DNA of 44,682 bases, taken from positions 1 to 44,682 of the forward strand of contig JAUHWY010000027.1 of assembly GCA_030427255.1 (NCBI GenBank). Reading direction: 5' to 3'. Positions 1 to 7,980 of the stretch are shown here, one piece after another. Position 1 is the stretch's first letter. Each line of letters opens with the position of its first letter. Under the pieces are notes generated by a model. That model was not told the DNA's origin, made no database searches, and worked only from the letters and a program-made list of their open reading frames with translations. The position numbers and the translations under genes are program-made. The DNA is from Bacteroidia bacterium (GTDB lineage: Bacteria > Bacteroidota > Bacteroidia > CAIKAF01).

Positions 1-108
1 GGGTCAACATCTGCCGGAATGGCAGGTCCTAAGCCCAGTAAAAGCGTTGCTACAGACTTAGTTTTTCCGCCGGATTGGAGGGGTCAGCATGCTCCGGAAT
101 ATCCAGCA
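1..108. mobile_element. IS21-like element, one terminal end (partial)
   Basis: The first bases carry two related direct motifs, GGGTCAACATCTGCCGGAAT at 1-20 and GGGTCAGCATGCTCCGGAAT at 81-100 (16/20 identical). Short repeats of this kind, ending in CA, are characteristic of IS21-family termini. The outer boundary is placed at the CA at 107-108 because homology of the downstream protein to type III restriction subunits begins immediately after it. No transposase can be seen because the element runs off the left edge. The element interrupts the Res gene that follows. Family assignment rests on the terminal repeat style only. Confidence 0.45.
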
Positions 109-1505
109 ATACAAAAACCAATTTAGAGGGCATTGAAGCACCTAGTTCAATGACCGATGTATTGCTCTTTAAACAAGCGATTGCTTTAGGTTGGGATTGT
201 CCTAGAGCTGCTGTACTTCTCATATTTAGAGAAATCAGACAGGCGCATTTTGGTATACAAACCGTAGGTAGAATTTTGAGGATGCCTGAGCAAAAGCACT
301 ATCCCAACCCATTACTTAACAATGGTTATGTATACACTAACTTGAGCAAAGATGTAATACATATTGTTCAAGAGGATATGGATTACATCGTTCAAAACAA
401 GGCCAATCGCATAGAGCAATATCAGAAAATTGCCCTTCAATCCGCCTTCATTAACACGAGGTTGGACCGAAACCGTTTAGGTTCCAAATTCAGAAAATGC
501 CTATATGAAGCTGCTGAAGAATATTTTGGCGTTACTAAAGATTTAAGTCAAACAGATGGTAACACCCTTGTAGAGTTTAACAAGGAAAGGTTAGAAGCAA
601 CCTTTGTCCAAATGGATGTGGATCAAATTGAAATCCCAATTCCAAAAGATTTAGAGTTGGCGATTGTTGAAGGAGCTACACCAGTAGGAAAGAAAGAAAA
701 GTTTGCCAAAACATCAAATGAGCTAAATACACTTTTCCGGCAATTCTGCAGAGACCATGTAGGTGGTTATGCCAAGGTAGACTCTACCCCGGTGTTGGAA
801 TTGGCTTTAAAGATGTTCTTTGAAGAGTACCTCATTATGGATGAGTTCAAAGCAATCAAATTGGTTTTGTTCGAGCAAAACAAACCTAAGTTCATTGAAT
901 TGATTGATCAGGCGTTAGTCAGACATGAGCAACTACAAAAAGAAAAGGCCGCACAGGCTACTAAAAAAGTGGAGCATAGTCAATGGGATGTGCCTAGCGA
1001 GCGAATATTCAATGAAAACTATGAGCAGAAAGACGCAGATAACCATGCATTAGAACCATTTTTCGAATACAGAGGTGCCAGTAATCCTGAAAAGCATTTT
1101 GTTGAGTTTCTCGAAAACAACAAGCAACACATAGATTGGTGGTACAAAAACGGAGCCAATAACAAAGAAGACTTTGCTGTAACCTATGAAGATGTAAACG
1201 GCATCACCAGAGGTTTCTATGTGGATTTTGTTATTCGTTTAAAAAATGGAACGGTCGCTCTATTTGATACAAAAACATTAGATTCTGATCCCAATTTCGT
1301 TAGTAAACACAATGCACTCTACAAATACGTGCAAGAGAAATCAACGGCAGAAAAGCCATTGATTGGTGGTGTCATTGTACCAAGAAGTAATTCAGATTTT
1401 AGCGTATGGAAATACCCTGACAACCTGATTGACAAAGCCAACGACCATACAGGATGGGTTGCTTTTGACCCAGCCATAGCCAATACTAAAACCCATGCAT
1501 CATGA
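109..1505 (+). pseudogene. Type III restriction endonuclease Res subunit, C-terminal part only
   Basis: About 465 residues remain of a type III restriction-modification Res protein (helicase-nuclease that cleaves unmodified DNA with its Mod partner). Near the start are superfamily-2 helicase motif V (LGWDCPRA) and motif VI (QTVGRILRMP). Near the C-terminus, around residues 385-410, FYVDFVIRLKNG followed by ALFDTKT has the D...DxK layout of the PD-(D/E)xK nuclease of this family. The Walker A and B motifs and the rest of the N-terminal motor are missing, replaced by the IS21-like end. The only in-frame start (TTG at 75) lies inside the IS end, so the gene is best read as a 5'-truncated remnant. 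The mod gene is not in the window. A helicase-nuclease of another defence system with the same fold cannot be excluded. Confidence 0.85.
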
Positions 1506-1630
1506 ATAAGAAAGGACTAGACTCGTTATTCGTGCATTATGGCATTCGTAAAGACGACATGACCATAATTGAGCAATTATGCGAAAGGCATGATATTGTG
1601 GTGGTCGGCGAAAACTGCTGTTGTGGATGA
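1502..1630 (+). pseudogene. Small restriction-modification-associated protein, truncated
   Basis: A 42-codon frame starts at an ATG overlapping the Res stop codon (ATGA, 4 bp), so it belonged to the same operon. The first ~32 residues (MNKKGLDSLFVHYGIRKDD, then MTIIEQLCERHDI) resemble the start of the short proteins annotated as 'DNA modification system-associated small protein', usually 60-80 residues. After ERHDI at about 1597 the resemblance stops and the frame reads VVVGENCCCG, encoded by a 20-nt sequence that also breaks the HsdR-like gene near 7961. The gene is therefore probably a fragment. The family match is from memory, not from a search. Confidence 0.5.
1598..1617 (+). repeat. Breakpoint repeat, copy A
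   Basis: GTGGTGGTCGGCGAAAACTG marks the point where the small restriction-associated protein stops matching its family. Copy B at 7961-7980 differs at 2 of 20 positions and cuts an HsdR-like gene. TTAACGG follows 30 nt later (1648-1654); in copy B the same heptamer follows 19 nt later. It may be the end of a mobile element or a recombination site; its nature is unknown. Confidence 0.5.
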
Positions 1631-1733
1631 AATTTCATTAAACATACTTAACGGCAATAGGTCTATGAAATGTCTTAAACTCCCGCACTACGCATAGTCT
1701 AGACCGTTTGAATAGGATATCCTCTTTTTGCCC

Positions 1734-2085
1734 AATGCATTACCCTAGCGAGGGATATGCTATCCATGTATTAGGCAATGCATTCCCTGAATTTTGGATA
1801 TGCTATCCATTTTTGGACCAATGCATTATCTAAATTCCAATTATGCTATCCACTTTTAGACCAATGCATTACCCAAGCGAGGTATATCCTATACATGCAT
1901 TGAACAATGCATTATCTGAATTCCGGATATGCTATCCACTTTTTGGCCAATGCATTACCCAAGCGAGGAATATGCTATACATGTATTAGGCAATGCATTA
2001 TCTGAATTCCGGATATGCTATCCATTTTTGGACCCTTAATATACCCAAACGAGGAAAATTCTATCCATTTTTTGACCCCCGATAT
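1734..2085. repeat. Tandem array with exact 43-bp period, AATGCATT units
   Basis: AATGCATT begins at 1734, 1777, 1820, 1863, 1906, 1949 and 1992, exactly 43 bp apart each time; two further units (near 2035 and 2078) are degenerate. Two unit types alternate. Type A has ACCC(A/T)AGCGAGG then an ATATGCTAT-like core (1734, 1863, 1949, ~2035). Type B has CTGAATTCCGGATATGCTATCC (1777, 1820, 1906, 1992; the 1820 unit is diverged). Each unit carries a self-complementary ATGCAT, and most have a GGATA-TGC-TATCC hairpin. There are no spacers, so it is not CRISPR. No credible gene crosses it. Confidence 0.9.
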
Positions 2086-2453
2086 ACCTGAAAAAGGTAT
2101 ATGGCCCCCCCCTTTACCCCCCCCCTTTATTTGCCGCCCATCAGTTGGAGCACGGCAGCGATTTGCGGCACATACAAGCATCGCCTAGACCCAATTCCAG
2201 CAGAACCACCAATCCTTTACATACACAATTCCCATAGGGTTTAACCTCAAAAAAACTCCTTTAGGTGAATTAGATAAATGAAAAAAAATAGTATTTTTCG
2301 TCAACCCTAATGAAACCAACAATTGCTAAAATCAAAAGGAATTGACTTTGGGTACATCAAAAGTAATCGTAAGATCTTTTGCACGTTGAGAGGGTTGGGG
2401 ATATACAGATGTTATCGGTTAACAAAAAAGCAAAGTAAACAACAAATTGAGAC
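2086..2453. other. Non-coding stretch with duplicated poly-C tract
   Basis: No credible gene is visible. Two units of C8 and C9, each followed by TTTA, lie at 2105-2129 in otherwise AT-rich DNA. The remainder is AT-rich and includes poly-A and poly-T runs around 2250-2305, where a short A-rich/T-rich imperfect hairpin (AAAAAAATAGTATTTTTC) occurs. No promoter or terminator could be assigned. Confidence 0.6.
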
Positions 2454-2879
2454 TTGGAAATAATTGGACAATATAACATCATTCAGGAGCTACAAAAACT
2501 TAATGACAACCTTACTTTTTGGTTGACAGAGAATCACGACGGACAGAATTTTGAAGTGCTGAGTATTGCTAAAAACCCTAAATACGATAGACTTATTGGC
2601 CGTCTGATTTTAAACGAAATTAGGCCATTACTGGAAAGAGACCTTACTGGTTTTCAAAATGTCGTTGAAACGGGTTTTGACACTGAAAACCAAGTTTACT
2701 TTGTTGTTTATGAAGATTGTGGCGGACAACCGCTAAACGAAGTTTACGATTGTGCAGACATTCTTAGTCTAAAAGAAATTGCAAAAGACTTAGACGGACA
2801 AAAAAGGGAAACCCAACAAACTTACCTTATAAAGGCGCTTGCGAAAAGACTTGCTAATAGGACCAAAAAATGGATTGAG
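2454..2879 (+). pseudogene. Orphan N-terminal gene fragment, possibly kinase-like N-lobe
   Basis: Reading from a TTG at 2454, 142 codons run in the same frame as the outer-membrane protein that follows, with no stop between. The pattern at residues 3-40 (IIGQYNIIQELQKLND, then WLTENHDGQNFEVLSIAK) and the later VYFVVYEDCGGQPLNEVY are reminiscent of the N-lobe and hinge of serine/threonine-kinase-like proteins, but no glycine loop or catalytic residues are present. The segment ends in a basic stretch (KALAKRLANRTKKWIE) directly before the signal peptide of the next protein. The most economical reading is a fragment of an unrelated gene left beside the next gene. Family identity is uncertain. 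Confidence 0.4.
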
Positions 2880-3629
2880 ATGAAGAAATGTTTAGCATTA
2901 CTTTTTTTTGCATTATTCACAACTGTGTTATTCGGACAAAGTAACTATCAAGATGTAGTTTACCTTAAAAATGGAAGCATTATTCGGGGAATGATTATTG
3001 AACAAGTACCAAACAAGTCCATTAAAATCGAAACAGCTGACAAAAGTGTTTTCGTTTTTCAAATGGATGAAATTGAGAAAATAACGAAGGAGGCACCTCC
3101 CGATACCAAGCAATTAAAAAATAAATCAGTTAGAAGAAAGGGTTATATCGGTTTTTCCATTGGTCCTTCATTTCCTATTAGTGACTTTGCGCAGGGTTAT
3201 GCAGAAACAGGCATACAATTGAACTTAGTTAATTTTGGATATCGCTTCACTGACAATTTTGGGATAGCAGCAACTTGGCTTGGAGCGGTAAATCCAATTG
3301 AAATTGACGGAATTGATCCTTGGGCTTATGGTGGGCTAATGGCAGGGCCATTGCTATCAATCCCATTATCTGAAAAAGCCGAATTGGATTTTCGGCCAAC
3401 GATTGGCTATGCACTGACAATTGTTCCAGACCTAGGATTCGGATCAGAGCAACCTTCGTCTTTTGCATTTAGCATTGGGACTGTTTTTAGAATAAATGTT
3501 GGTGAAAAAGTAGCACTTTTACTAAACGCAGATTATTTTTCAACAAAGGCAGAAAGTAAAAAATTTAATGTTAAACAACAAATTACAACAATATCATTTG
3601 GCCTAGGTGTCGCATACCGATTAAAATAA
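2880..3629 (+). CDS. Outer-membrane beta-barrel protein
   Basis: The 249-residue protein starts with MKKCLALLFFALFTTVLFGQ, a standard Bacteroidota signal peptide, which fixes the start at 2880 despite the open frame extending upstream. Residues 22-70 (VVYLKNGSIIRGMIIEQ, PNKSIKIET, FVFQMDEIEKITKE) match a short beta-rich domain often found ahead of barrels in this phylum. From about residue 88 (KGYIGFSIGPSFPISDFA) to the end, alternating amphipathic strands finish in ISFGLGVAYRLK, typical of a small porin-like barrel. It lies in the accessory island between non-coding stretches. Substrate and role are unknown. Confidence 0.8.
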   Translation: MKKCLALLFFALFTTVLFGQSNYQDVVYLKNGSIIRGMIIEQVPNKSIKIETADKSVFVFQMDEIEKITKEAPPDTKQLKNKSVRRKGYIGFSIGPSFPISDFAQGYAETGIQLNLVNFGYRFTDNFGIAATWLGAVNPIEIDGIDPWAYGGLMAGPLLSIPLSEKAELDFRPTIGYALTIVPDLGFGSEQPSSFAFSIGTVFRINVGEKVALLLNADYFSTKAESKKFNVKQQITTISFGLGVAYRLK

Positions 3630-4151
3630 GCTTCCTATAACAGCAATTAAGAAAATTTGCTGCGGATAGGTTTATGGAAGGTTCGCACTTCATGGCTAAA
3701 TTTGTTTAGCGCGAATAGGAAAAGGGGGCGAAATGCCCCACATTTTTTAGCTGCAGACCGTCAGGTTGTCTTATAACCTGTCTTTTATACTTTTGGTAGT
3801 GAGCAGCTAACCCTGGATAACAAAATCCAATTGCTTAAAATATGTTTAAGTAAGCATCCAGGTAATCCCATATTCCCCACCTCCAAAACTCCCCTCAATT
3901 TCGGGCAAACATTAAGTCATTTCCGCGAAGGCATAAAAAGGAGAGGCCATGCCTGATCCGGCAGAGAAATGGGACCGGGGCGGAGAAGAACATGCTCATT
4001 TTGTTGGCAGGTTTAGGGAAGGCCGCAATTTAAGTCGCTTAAATTGCTATTTTAACTAGCCCATTGGATTTAATTTGGGGCTGTTTGAAGAATAACCGTT
4101 CCTAAAAGCATTCAATGGCGGACATAATCTTAACCCATGGATAGTTAATTT
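3630..4151. other. Non-coding stretch with one terminator-like hairpin
   Basis: No gene was recognised in these 522 bases. A hairpin GGGGC-GAAAT-GCCCC at 3725-3739, followed after three bases by six T (3743-3748), could end transcription of the outer-membrane protein gene. The section 3640-3785 (starting TATAACAGC, ending CTTATAACCTG) looks like a spacer sequence that recurs near accessory genes in Bacteroidota; that is recollection only. The rest shows nothing assignable. Confidence 0.4.
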
Positions 4152-4478
4152 ATGCCCTTTCTCATTACTCTTATCATTTGTTGTTTTCTCGGAATAGTAA
4201 GTAATATTTATTTTTATAGGCTTCGTAAAAAGCGAAAAGCAGCCTATCCATACCTATGGGAACAATTTGAATTGCTTGTAAAAACCAATGCCGATCGGGA
4301 AATTATTGAATTGGGCAACAAGATCATCTACAACAAATTTGTACAAACCAAACATCTTGAAGAGATTCAAAGGATTGCCAAAAAATTGGAATTAAGAAAT
4401 CAGGAGTTTAAAAAATTGGGCATGAATGCCTACGACAGATGGATTCATCGCACCAAGGGACAAGGTATCCATTGGTAA
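4152..4478 (+). CDS. Small single-pass membrane protein, unknown function
   Basis: A 108-residue protein starts with a hydrophobic segment (residues 2-22, LITLIICCFLGIVSNIYFY) followed by a strongly basic stretch (RLRKKRKAAY), implying an N-out, C-in membrane anchor. The rest is predicted helical and charged (EQFELLVKTNADREIIELGNK). No family was recognised. It stands alone between non-coding DNA and an IS remnant. Its composition is protein-like and no competing frame is better. Confidence 0.5.
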   Translation: MPFLITLIICCFLGIVSNIYFYRLRKKRKAAYPYLWEQFELLVKTNADREIIELGNKIIYNKFVQTKHLEEIQRIAKKLELRNQEFKKLGMNAYDRWIHRTKGQGIHW

Positions 4479-4547
4479 GGATCCTTTAGCCGGAAGCGCT
4501 TCTAAACCTACTTAAGTATTCTGCCAACCCATTTTCCTCATGCATAC

Positions 4548-4680
4548 TTCGGTTCGTTTTGTGCCACCCATTTCGGAGTTATAGTGCTAGGCATTTCGGT
4601 TTTATCTGTGCCACCTTTGGCGTGCGGCCCAATCTGTTTCGGTTCGTTTTGTGCCAGTGATGTCGGTTCGATTTGTGCCA
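4548..4680. mobile_element. IS21-like terminal fragment with four internal repeats
   Basis: Four copies of a 19-bp motif, TTCGGTTCGTTTTGTGCCA and variants, lie at 4548-4566, 4595-4613, 4638-4656 and 4662-4680. Multiple short direct repeats at an element end are typical of the IS21 family. On the minus strand the outermost copy begins with TGG at 4680, exactly where the IS256-type transposase reading frame is broken, so this is the outer end of an element inserted in that gene. No transposase or helper gene accompanies it, and the other end is not seen. Confidence 0.6.
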
Positions 4681-5396
4681 CTAAATTCTGCGGCTACTGC
4701 ATTTTCTATGCCTTTTAAGCCATCGCTAACCACCAAGCCTATTTCAGTTAAACCACGCTGCTTTAAATCCGAAAATATGTTTCGCCAGCCCGTGGCGCTT
4801 TCTGTTGGATAAGCCACCACGCCAAGAACCTCTCGGGTCCGGTCCGGTAGAACCCCCAAAAGACTGTAAAACGCTTCTTTGCGAAACGCTCCATCCCTTC
4901 TCACCGGAACAAAGGTACAGTCAATGTAAACGATGGGATAGTACGCTTCTAAGGGGCGATCAAGCCAGTCCAGCACTTCTTCACGTGCCATGTCAGCCAT
5001 GCGGCTTATACTTTGCTTGCTGTACGACCGACCATAAATCTCTCCAAATACCTCACCTACGTCTTCGGTGGTAAGTCCTTTTTGATAAAGCAAAAAACCT
5101 AGCCTATCCATCTCGGATCGCTGGTCCTTAAGTATGCTCAGTAATACCGGGTAAAAATTACCTTGACGGGTTCTTGGAACCTGAAGTTCCAATACCCGAC
5201 CTTGACCAAAAGCACGACGAGGCCGATAACCATTACTTGAGTCCTGGTGCTCCAACTTATACTCTTCTCGTTCTGCACGCATCATAGCCTCTAAAAACAC
5301 CTTCATAAGTGCCGTGCTGTCCTCACCGGAATTCTTTAAATTACACACAATTTGTGTAACTTGTTCCTTAGAAAAAGAAAGGGATTTTGTCTTCAT
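4681..5396 (-). pseudogene. IS256-family transposase, 3' end lost
   Basis: This is the N-terminal ~238 residues of a Mutator/IS256-type DDE transposase (normally ~400 residues). The N-terminal domain includes GYRPRRAFGQGRVLELQVPR. The first catalytic Asp lies in IVYIDCTFVPVRR and the second in GLVVSDGLKGIENAV. Coding homology ends at AAEFS, at 4681, where the IS21-like end begins; the catalytic Glu and C-terminus are absent, so it cannot transpose itself. Upstream of the start, 5429-5453 reads as an AT-rich tract (GATAAACCC on the plus strand) that could be the element's outer inverted repeat, but its partner is lost. Confidence 0.88.
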
Positions 5397-5518
5397 TTTT
5401 GAGCTTATTAGTTGTTCGCTCTAAAAAGATAAACCCTTTCTTTTTTTTACACATTTTTTTGGGAAAGTATCAAATCGTGTTGCAAGTTCGGTTGGGGTAA
5501 TTGCAAATTAGAATAAAT

Positions 5519-6514
5519 ATGGACAGCGACATCCTCATATACCAGAACCAAGAAGGCAACATCAAAATAGATGTTCGCTTGCAGAAGGAAACGGTATGGT
5601 TGACCCAGGCACAGATGGCTGCGCTGTTTGGCAAGGACAAACGCACCATCAGCGAGCATATCGGCCATATTTTCAGTGAAGGCGAATTGGAAAAAAATTC
5701 AGTTGTCCGGAATTTCCGGACAACTGCTTCAGACGGTAAAAGCTATGCCACCAACCACTACAATTTAGATGTTATCATTTCGGTTGGGTATCGGGTAAAG
5801 TCGGTGCAAGGCACGTAGTTCCGTATTTGGGCAACGCAGCGCTTAAAGGAATACATCATCAAAGGCTTTGCGCTCAATGACGACCGTTTTAAGTCGGGCA
5901 GCTCAATGAACTATTTCAACGAACTGCAAGAGCGGATTCGTGAGATACGCCTTTCGGAGAAATTCTTCTACCAAAAAATCAAAGACATCTACGCCACCAG
6001 TATCGACTATGACCCGCAAGACGAAAAAACCATTGAGTTTTTCAAAGTCGTACAAAATAAACTGCTTTGGGCAATCAGCGAGCAAACCGCGGCAGAATTG
6101 GTATACAGACGCGTAGATGCCCGCCTGCCTTTGATGGGAATGCTTTCTTACGATAAGAAACAAGTGGCTTCTATTAAAAAGGCGGAAGTAAGCATTGCCA
6201 AAAATTACCTGAATGAAGATGAAATGAAGCTTTTGGGCTTGTTGGTGGAGCAATATTTGGCATTTGCGGAGGCAATGGCACAGCAGCAAACCCCAATGTA
6301 TATAAAAGATTGGATGGAGCGGTTGGACACCATTTTGCAATTAAACGGCCGAGAGTTGCTGACCCACGCAGGAAAAATTTCGCATAAAATGGCATTAGAG
6401 AAACCAGGTGAAGAATATGAGAAGTTCAAACAACAGCAAAAAGCCATTGAAAAAGAAGCCAGCCTGAAAGCGTTGGAGGAGGACATTAAAAATTTGAAGC
6501 GCCCGAAAAAGTGA
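5519..6514 (+). pseudogene. rhuM: RhuM-family protein with an in-frame TAG
   Basis: The frame encodes a full-length 331-codon RhuM-like protein, a family common inside type I restriction-modification operons. It starts at ATG 5519 (MDSDILIYQNQEGNIKIDVR) and contains the family features WLTQAQMAALFGKDKRTISEHI (residues 22-43), YNLDVIISVGYRV and RIWATQRLKEYIIKGFALND. A single TAG at 5816-5818 falls where the family normally has glutamine (GT-Q-FRIW), so one C-to-T change explains it. The frame is otherwise open to TGA at 6512-6514, which overlaps the GTG start of the next reading frame (GTGA). It is probably a recent nonsense pseudogene; readthrough or a sequencing error remain possible. Confidence 0.85.
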
Positions 6515-6549
6515 AATTTACAGAGGCGAAATTAGAGCAAACACAATGA
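6511..6549 (+). pseudogene. HsdR-like gene start, copy 1 (12 codons)
   Basis: GTG at 6511 overlaps the RhuM stop and opens VKFTEAKLEQTQ, then TGA. The first ten codons are the same as those of the HsdR-like fragment at 7901. The TGA overlaps the ATG of the AlbA_2 gene (ATGA at 6546). It is a scar showing that RhuM was once directly followed by an HsdR-like gene. Confidence 0.7.
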
Positions 6550-7904
6550 GCGAGCGCCAAAATATAGAATGGAAGCAAAGCTGGCACGATGACTACCTGA
6601 AGTGGGTATGCGGCTTTGCCAACGCCGTAGGCGGCACCATCTATATTGGTAAAGATGATGATGGCAATGTGGTGGGTTTGCCAGACTATCGTAATCTGGT
6701 TGAGAGCATTCCGCAGAAAATCCGCAATATGATGGGCATTATCTGCGACATTAATTTGCAGGAAGAAGCGGGAAAGAAGTTTATCGAAATCAAAGTCAAT
6801 CCATATTCGGTTCCTGTATCTCTAAGAGGCAGATACTATTATCGTTCGGGCAGTACTAAAATGGAATTGACCGGAGTAGAGCTCAATGAATTCTTACTCA
6901 AAAAAGCTGGTAAAACTTGGGATGACGTAATTGAAGAAGGAGCTTCAATTGCAGATATTGATGAGCTGAGCATTAATAAATTCATAGAAGACGGTAAAGA
7001 ACAGGGCAGATTGCCCGATACAACAGGTTTATCCACCCTTCAAATTCTGGATAAGCTTCGGTTGGTTGAAGATGAAAAACTAAAACGTGCAGCCGTCATT
7101 CTTTTCGGCAAAGACCCAAGTCGGTTTTTCCCAAATGTCACGGTAAAAATTGGTCGTTTCGGTACGGATGGTTCGGATTTGAAATTTCAGGAAATCTTAG
7201 AGGGAAACTTAGTGCATCTGCTCAATGAAATTCAAGTACAGCTCAATTACAAATTTCTAACTCGCCCTGTGAATTTTGCAGGAATGCACCGCATTGAAAA
7301 AGGTGCATATCCTGTTGCCGCCATTCGGGAAATGCTACTAAATGCCTTAGTCCATAAAACCTATATGGGTGCCGCCATACAAATAAGGGTATTTGATAAC
7401 AAGCTTTCTATTTGGAATGAGGGACTTCTTCCTCAAGGTATGGATATCAACAGCTTGAAGGCTGATCATAATTCAAGACCAAGAAACCCAATAATTGCCG
7501 ATGCTTGTTTTAAGGCAGGATATATCGATACTTGGGGTCGAGGCACCTTGAAGATTATCAATGCGTGTAAAGAAGCTGAACTTCCTGAACCTGAAATTAT
7601 TGAAAAAGATGGCGGTGTTCAGGTTACAATTTATAAAGTTCCTGATGGTGGTCAAGATGGTGGTCAAGATGGTGGTCAAGATGGTGGTCAAGATGGTGGT
7701 CAAGTGGCTAATCTAACTGACAGACAAAAAGAAGTTTATAATCTTATTGTTGCTAATCCTAAGGTTTCAAGAAAAGGACTTGCTGAACAACTTGGTATAA
7801 ATGAATCTGCAGTTCAAAAACATACTGATGCCCTAAAGAAGAAAAAAGTGATTGAAAGAGAAGGTGAAACAACTGGGCAGTGGAAAATAATTGGTAAGGG
7901 GTGA
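6546..7904 (+). CDS. AlbA_2/Schlafen-domain ATPase-like transcriptional regulator
   Basis: A 452-residue protein of the RecG-like/AlbA_2 regulator group. Residues 1-120 form the AlbA_2 (Schlafen-type) domain, starting SERQNIEWKQSW with FANAVGGTIYIGKDDDGNVVG. The middle (residues ~150-360) contains YPVAAIREMLLNALVHKTY and DTWGRGTLKIINAC, the signature of the associated HATPase-like domain. A linker of five GGQD-type repeats leads to a C-terminal winged helix (ANLTDRQKEVYNLIVANP, then SRKGLAEQLGINESAVQKHTDAL). Such genes often sit between hsdS and hsdR in type I restriction operons, which fits RhuM upstream and an HsdR-like start downstream. The start overlaps a 12-codon scar by 4 bp and its stop overlaps a GTG (GTGA). 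It is the only intact defence-linked gene in the island. DNA target unknown. Confidence 0.88.
   Translation: MSERQNIEWKQSWHDDYLKWVCGFANAVGGTIYIGKDDDGNVVGLPDYRNLVESIPQKIRNMMGIICDINLQEEAGKKFIEIKVNPYSVPVSLRGRYYYRSGSTKMELTGVELNEFLLKKAGKTWDDVIEEGASIADIDELSINKFIEDGKEQGRLPDTTGLSTLQILDKLRLVEDEKLKRAAVILFGKDPSRFFPNVTVKIGRFGTDGSDLKFQEILEGNLVHLLNEIQVQLNYKFLTRPVNFAGMHRIEKGAYPVAAIREMLLNALVHKTYMGAAIQIRVFDNKLSIWNEGLLPQGMDINSLKADHNSRPRNPIIADACFKAGYIDTWGRGTLKIINACKEAELPEPEIIEKDGGVQVTIYKVPDGGQDGGQDGGQDGGQDGGQVANLTDRQKEVYNLIVANPKVSRKGLAEQLGINESAVQKHTDALKKKKVIEREGETTGQWKIIGKG
7644..7703 (+). repeat. Five perfect 12-nt repeats encoding GGQD
   Basis: GATGGTGGTCAA is repeated five times without mismatch, encoding DGGQ units in the linker of the AlbA_2 protein. 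Unit gain or loss would keep frame and only change linker length. Gly-Gly-Gln linkers at this place are common in the family. Confidence 0.95.
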
Positions 7905-7960
7905 AATTCACTGAGGCAAAATTAGAACAGGCATTTATTGAGCTTTTAGAAAATGAAGGT
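7901..7960 (+). pseudogene. Type I restriction HsdR-like gene, first 20 codons only
   Basis: GTG at 7901 overlaps the AlbA_2 stop and opens VKFTEAKLEQAFIELLENEG, which is how many type I restriction R (HsdR) subunits begin; the family is usually around 1,000 residues. After ENEG at 7960 the sequence switches to the shared 20-nt breakpoint repeat and then to unrelated GC-rich DNA. The frame continues open to 8266 but without any resemblance to HsdR. The gene is dead. Confidence 0.65.
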
Positions 7961-7980
7961 GTAGTGGTCGGCCAAAACTG
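7961..7980 (+). repeat. Breakpoint repeat, copy B
   Basis: GTAGTGGTCGGCCAAAACTG directly follows the last HsdR-like codon. It matches copy A (1598-1617) at 18 of 20 positions, and TTAACGG follows at 8000-8006. Confidence 0.5.

Noticed and set aside
1734-2085. CRISPR array
   Set aside because: Repeats are contiguous at 43 bp with related sequence throughout; there are no unique spacers and no cas genes.
1975-2181. Minus-strand gene over the 43-bp array
   Set aside because: The frame is made of repeat and poly-C sequence with no protein-like pattern.
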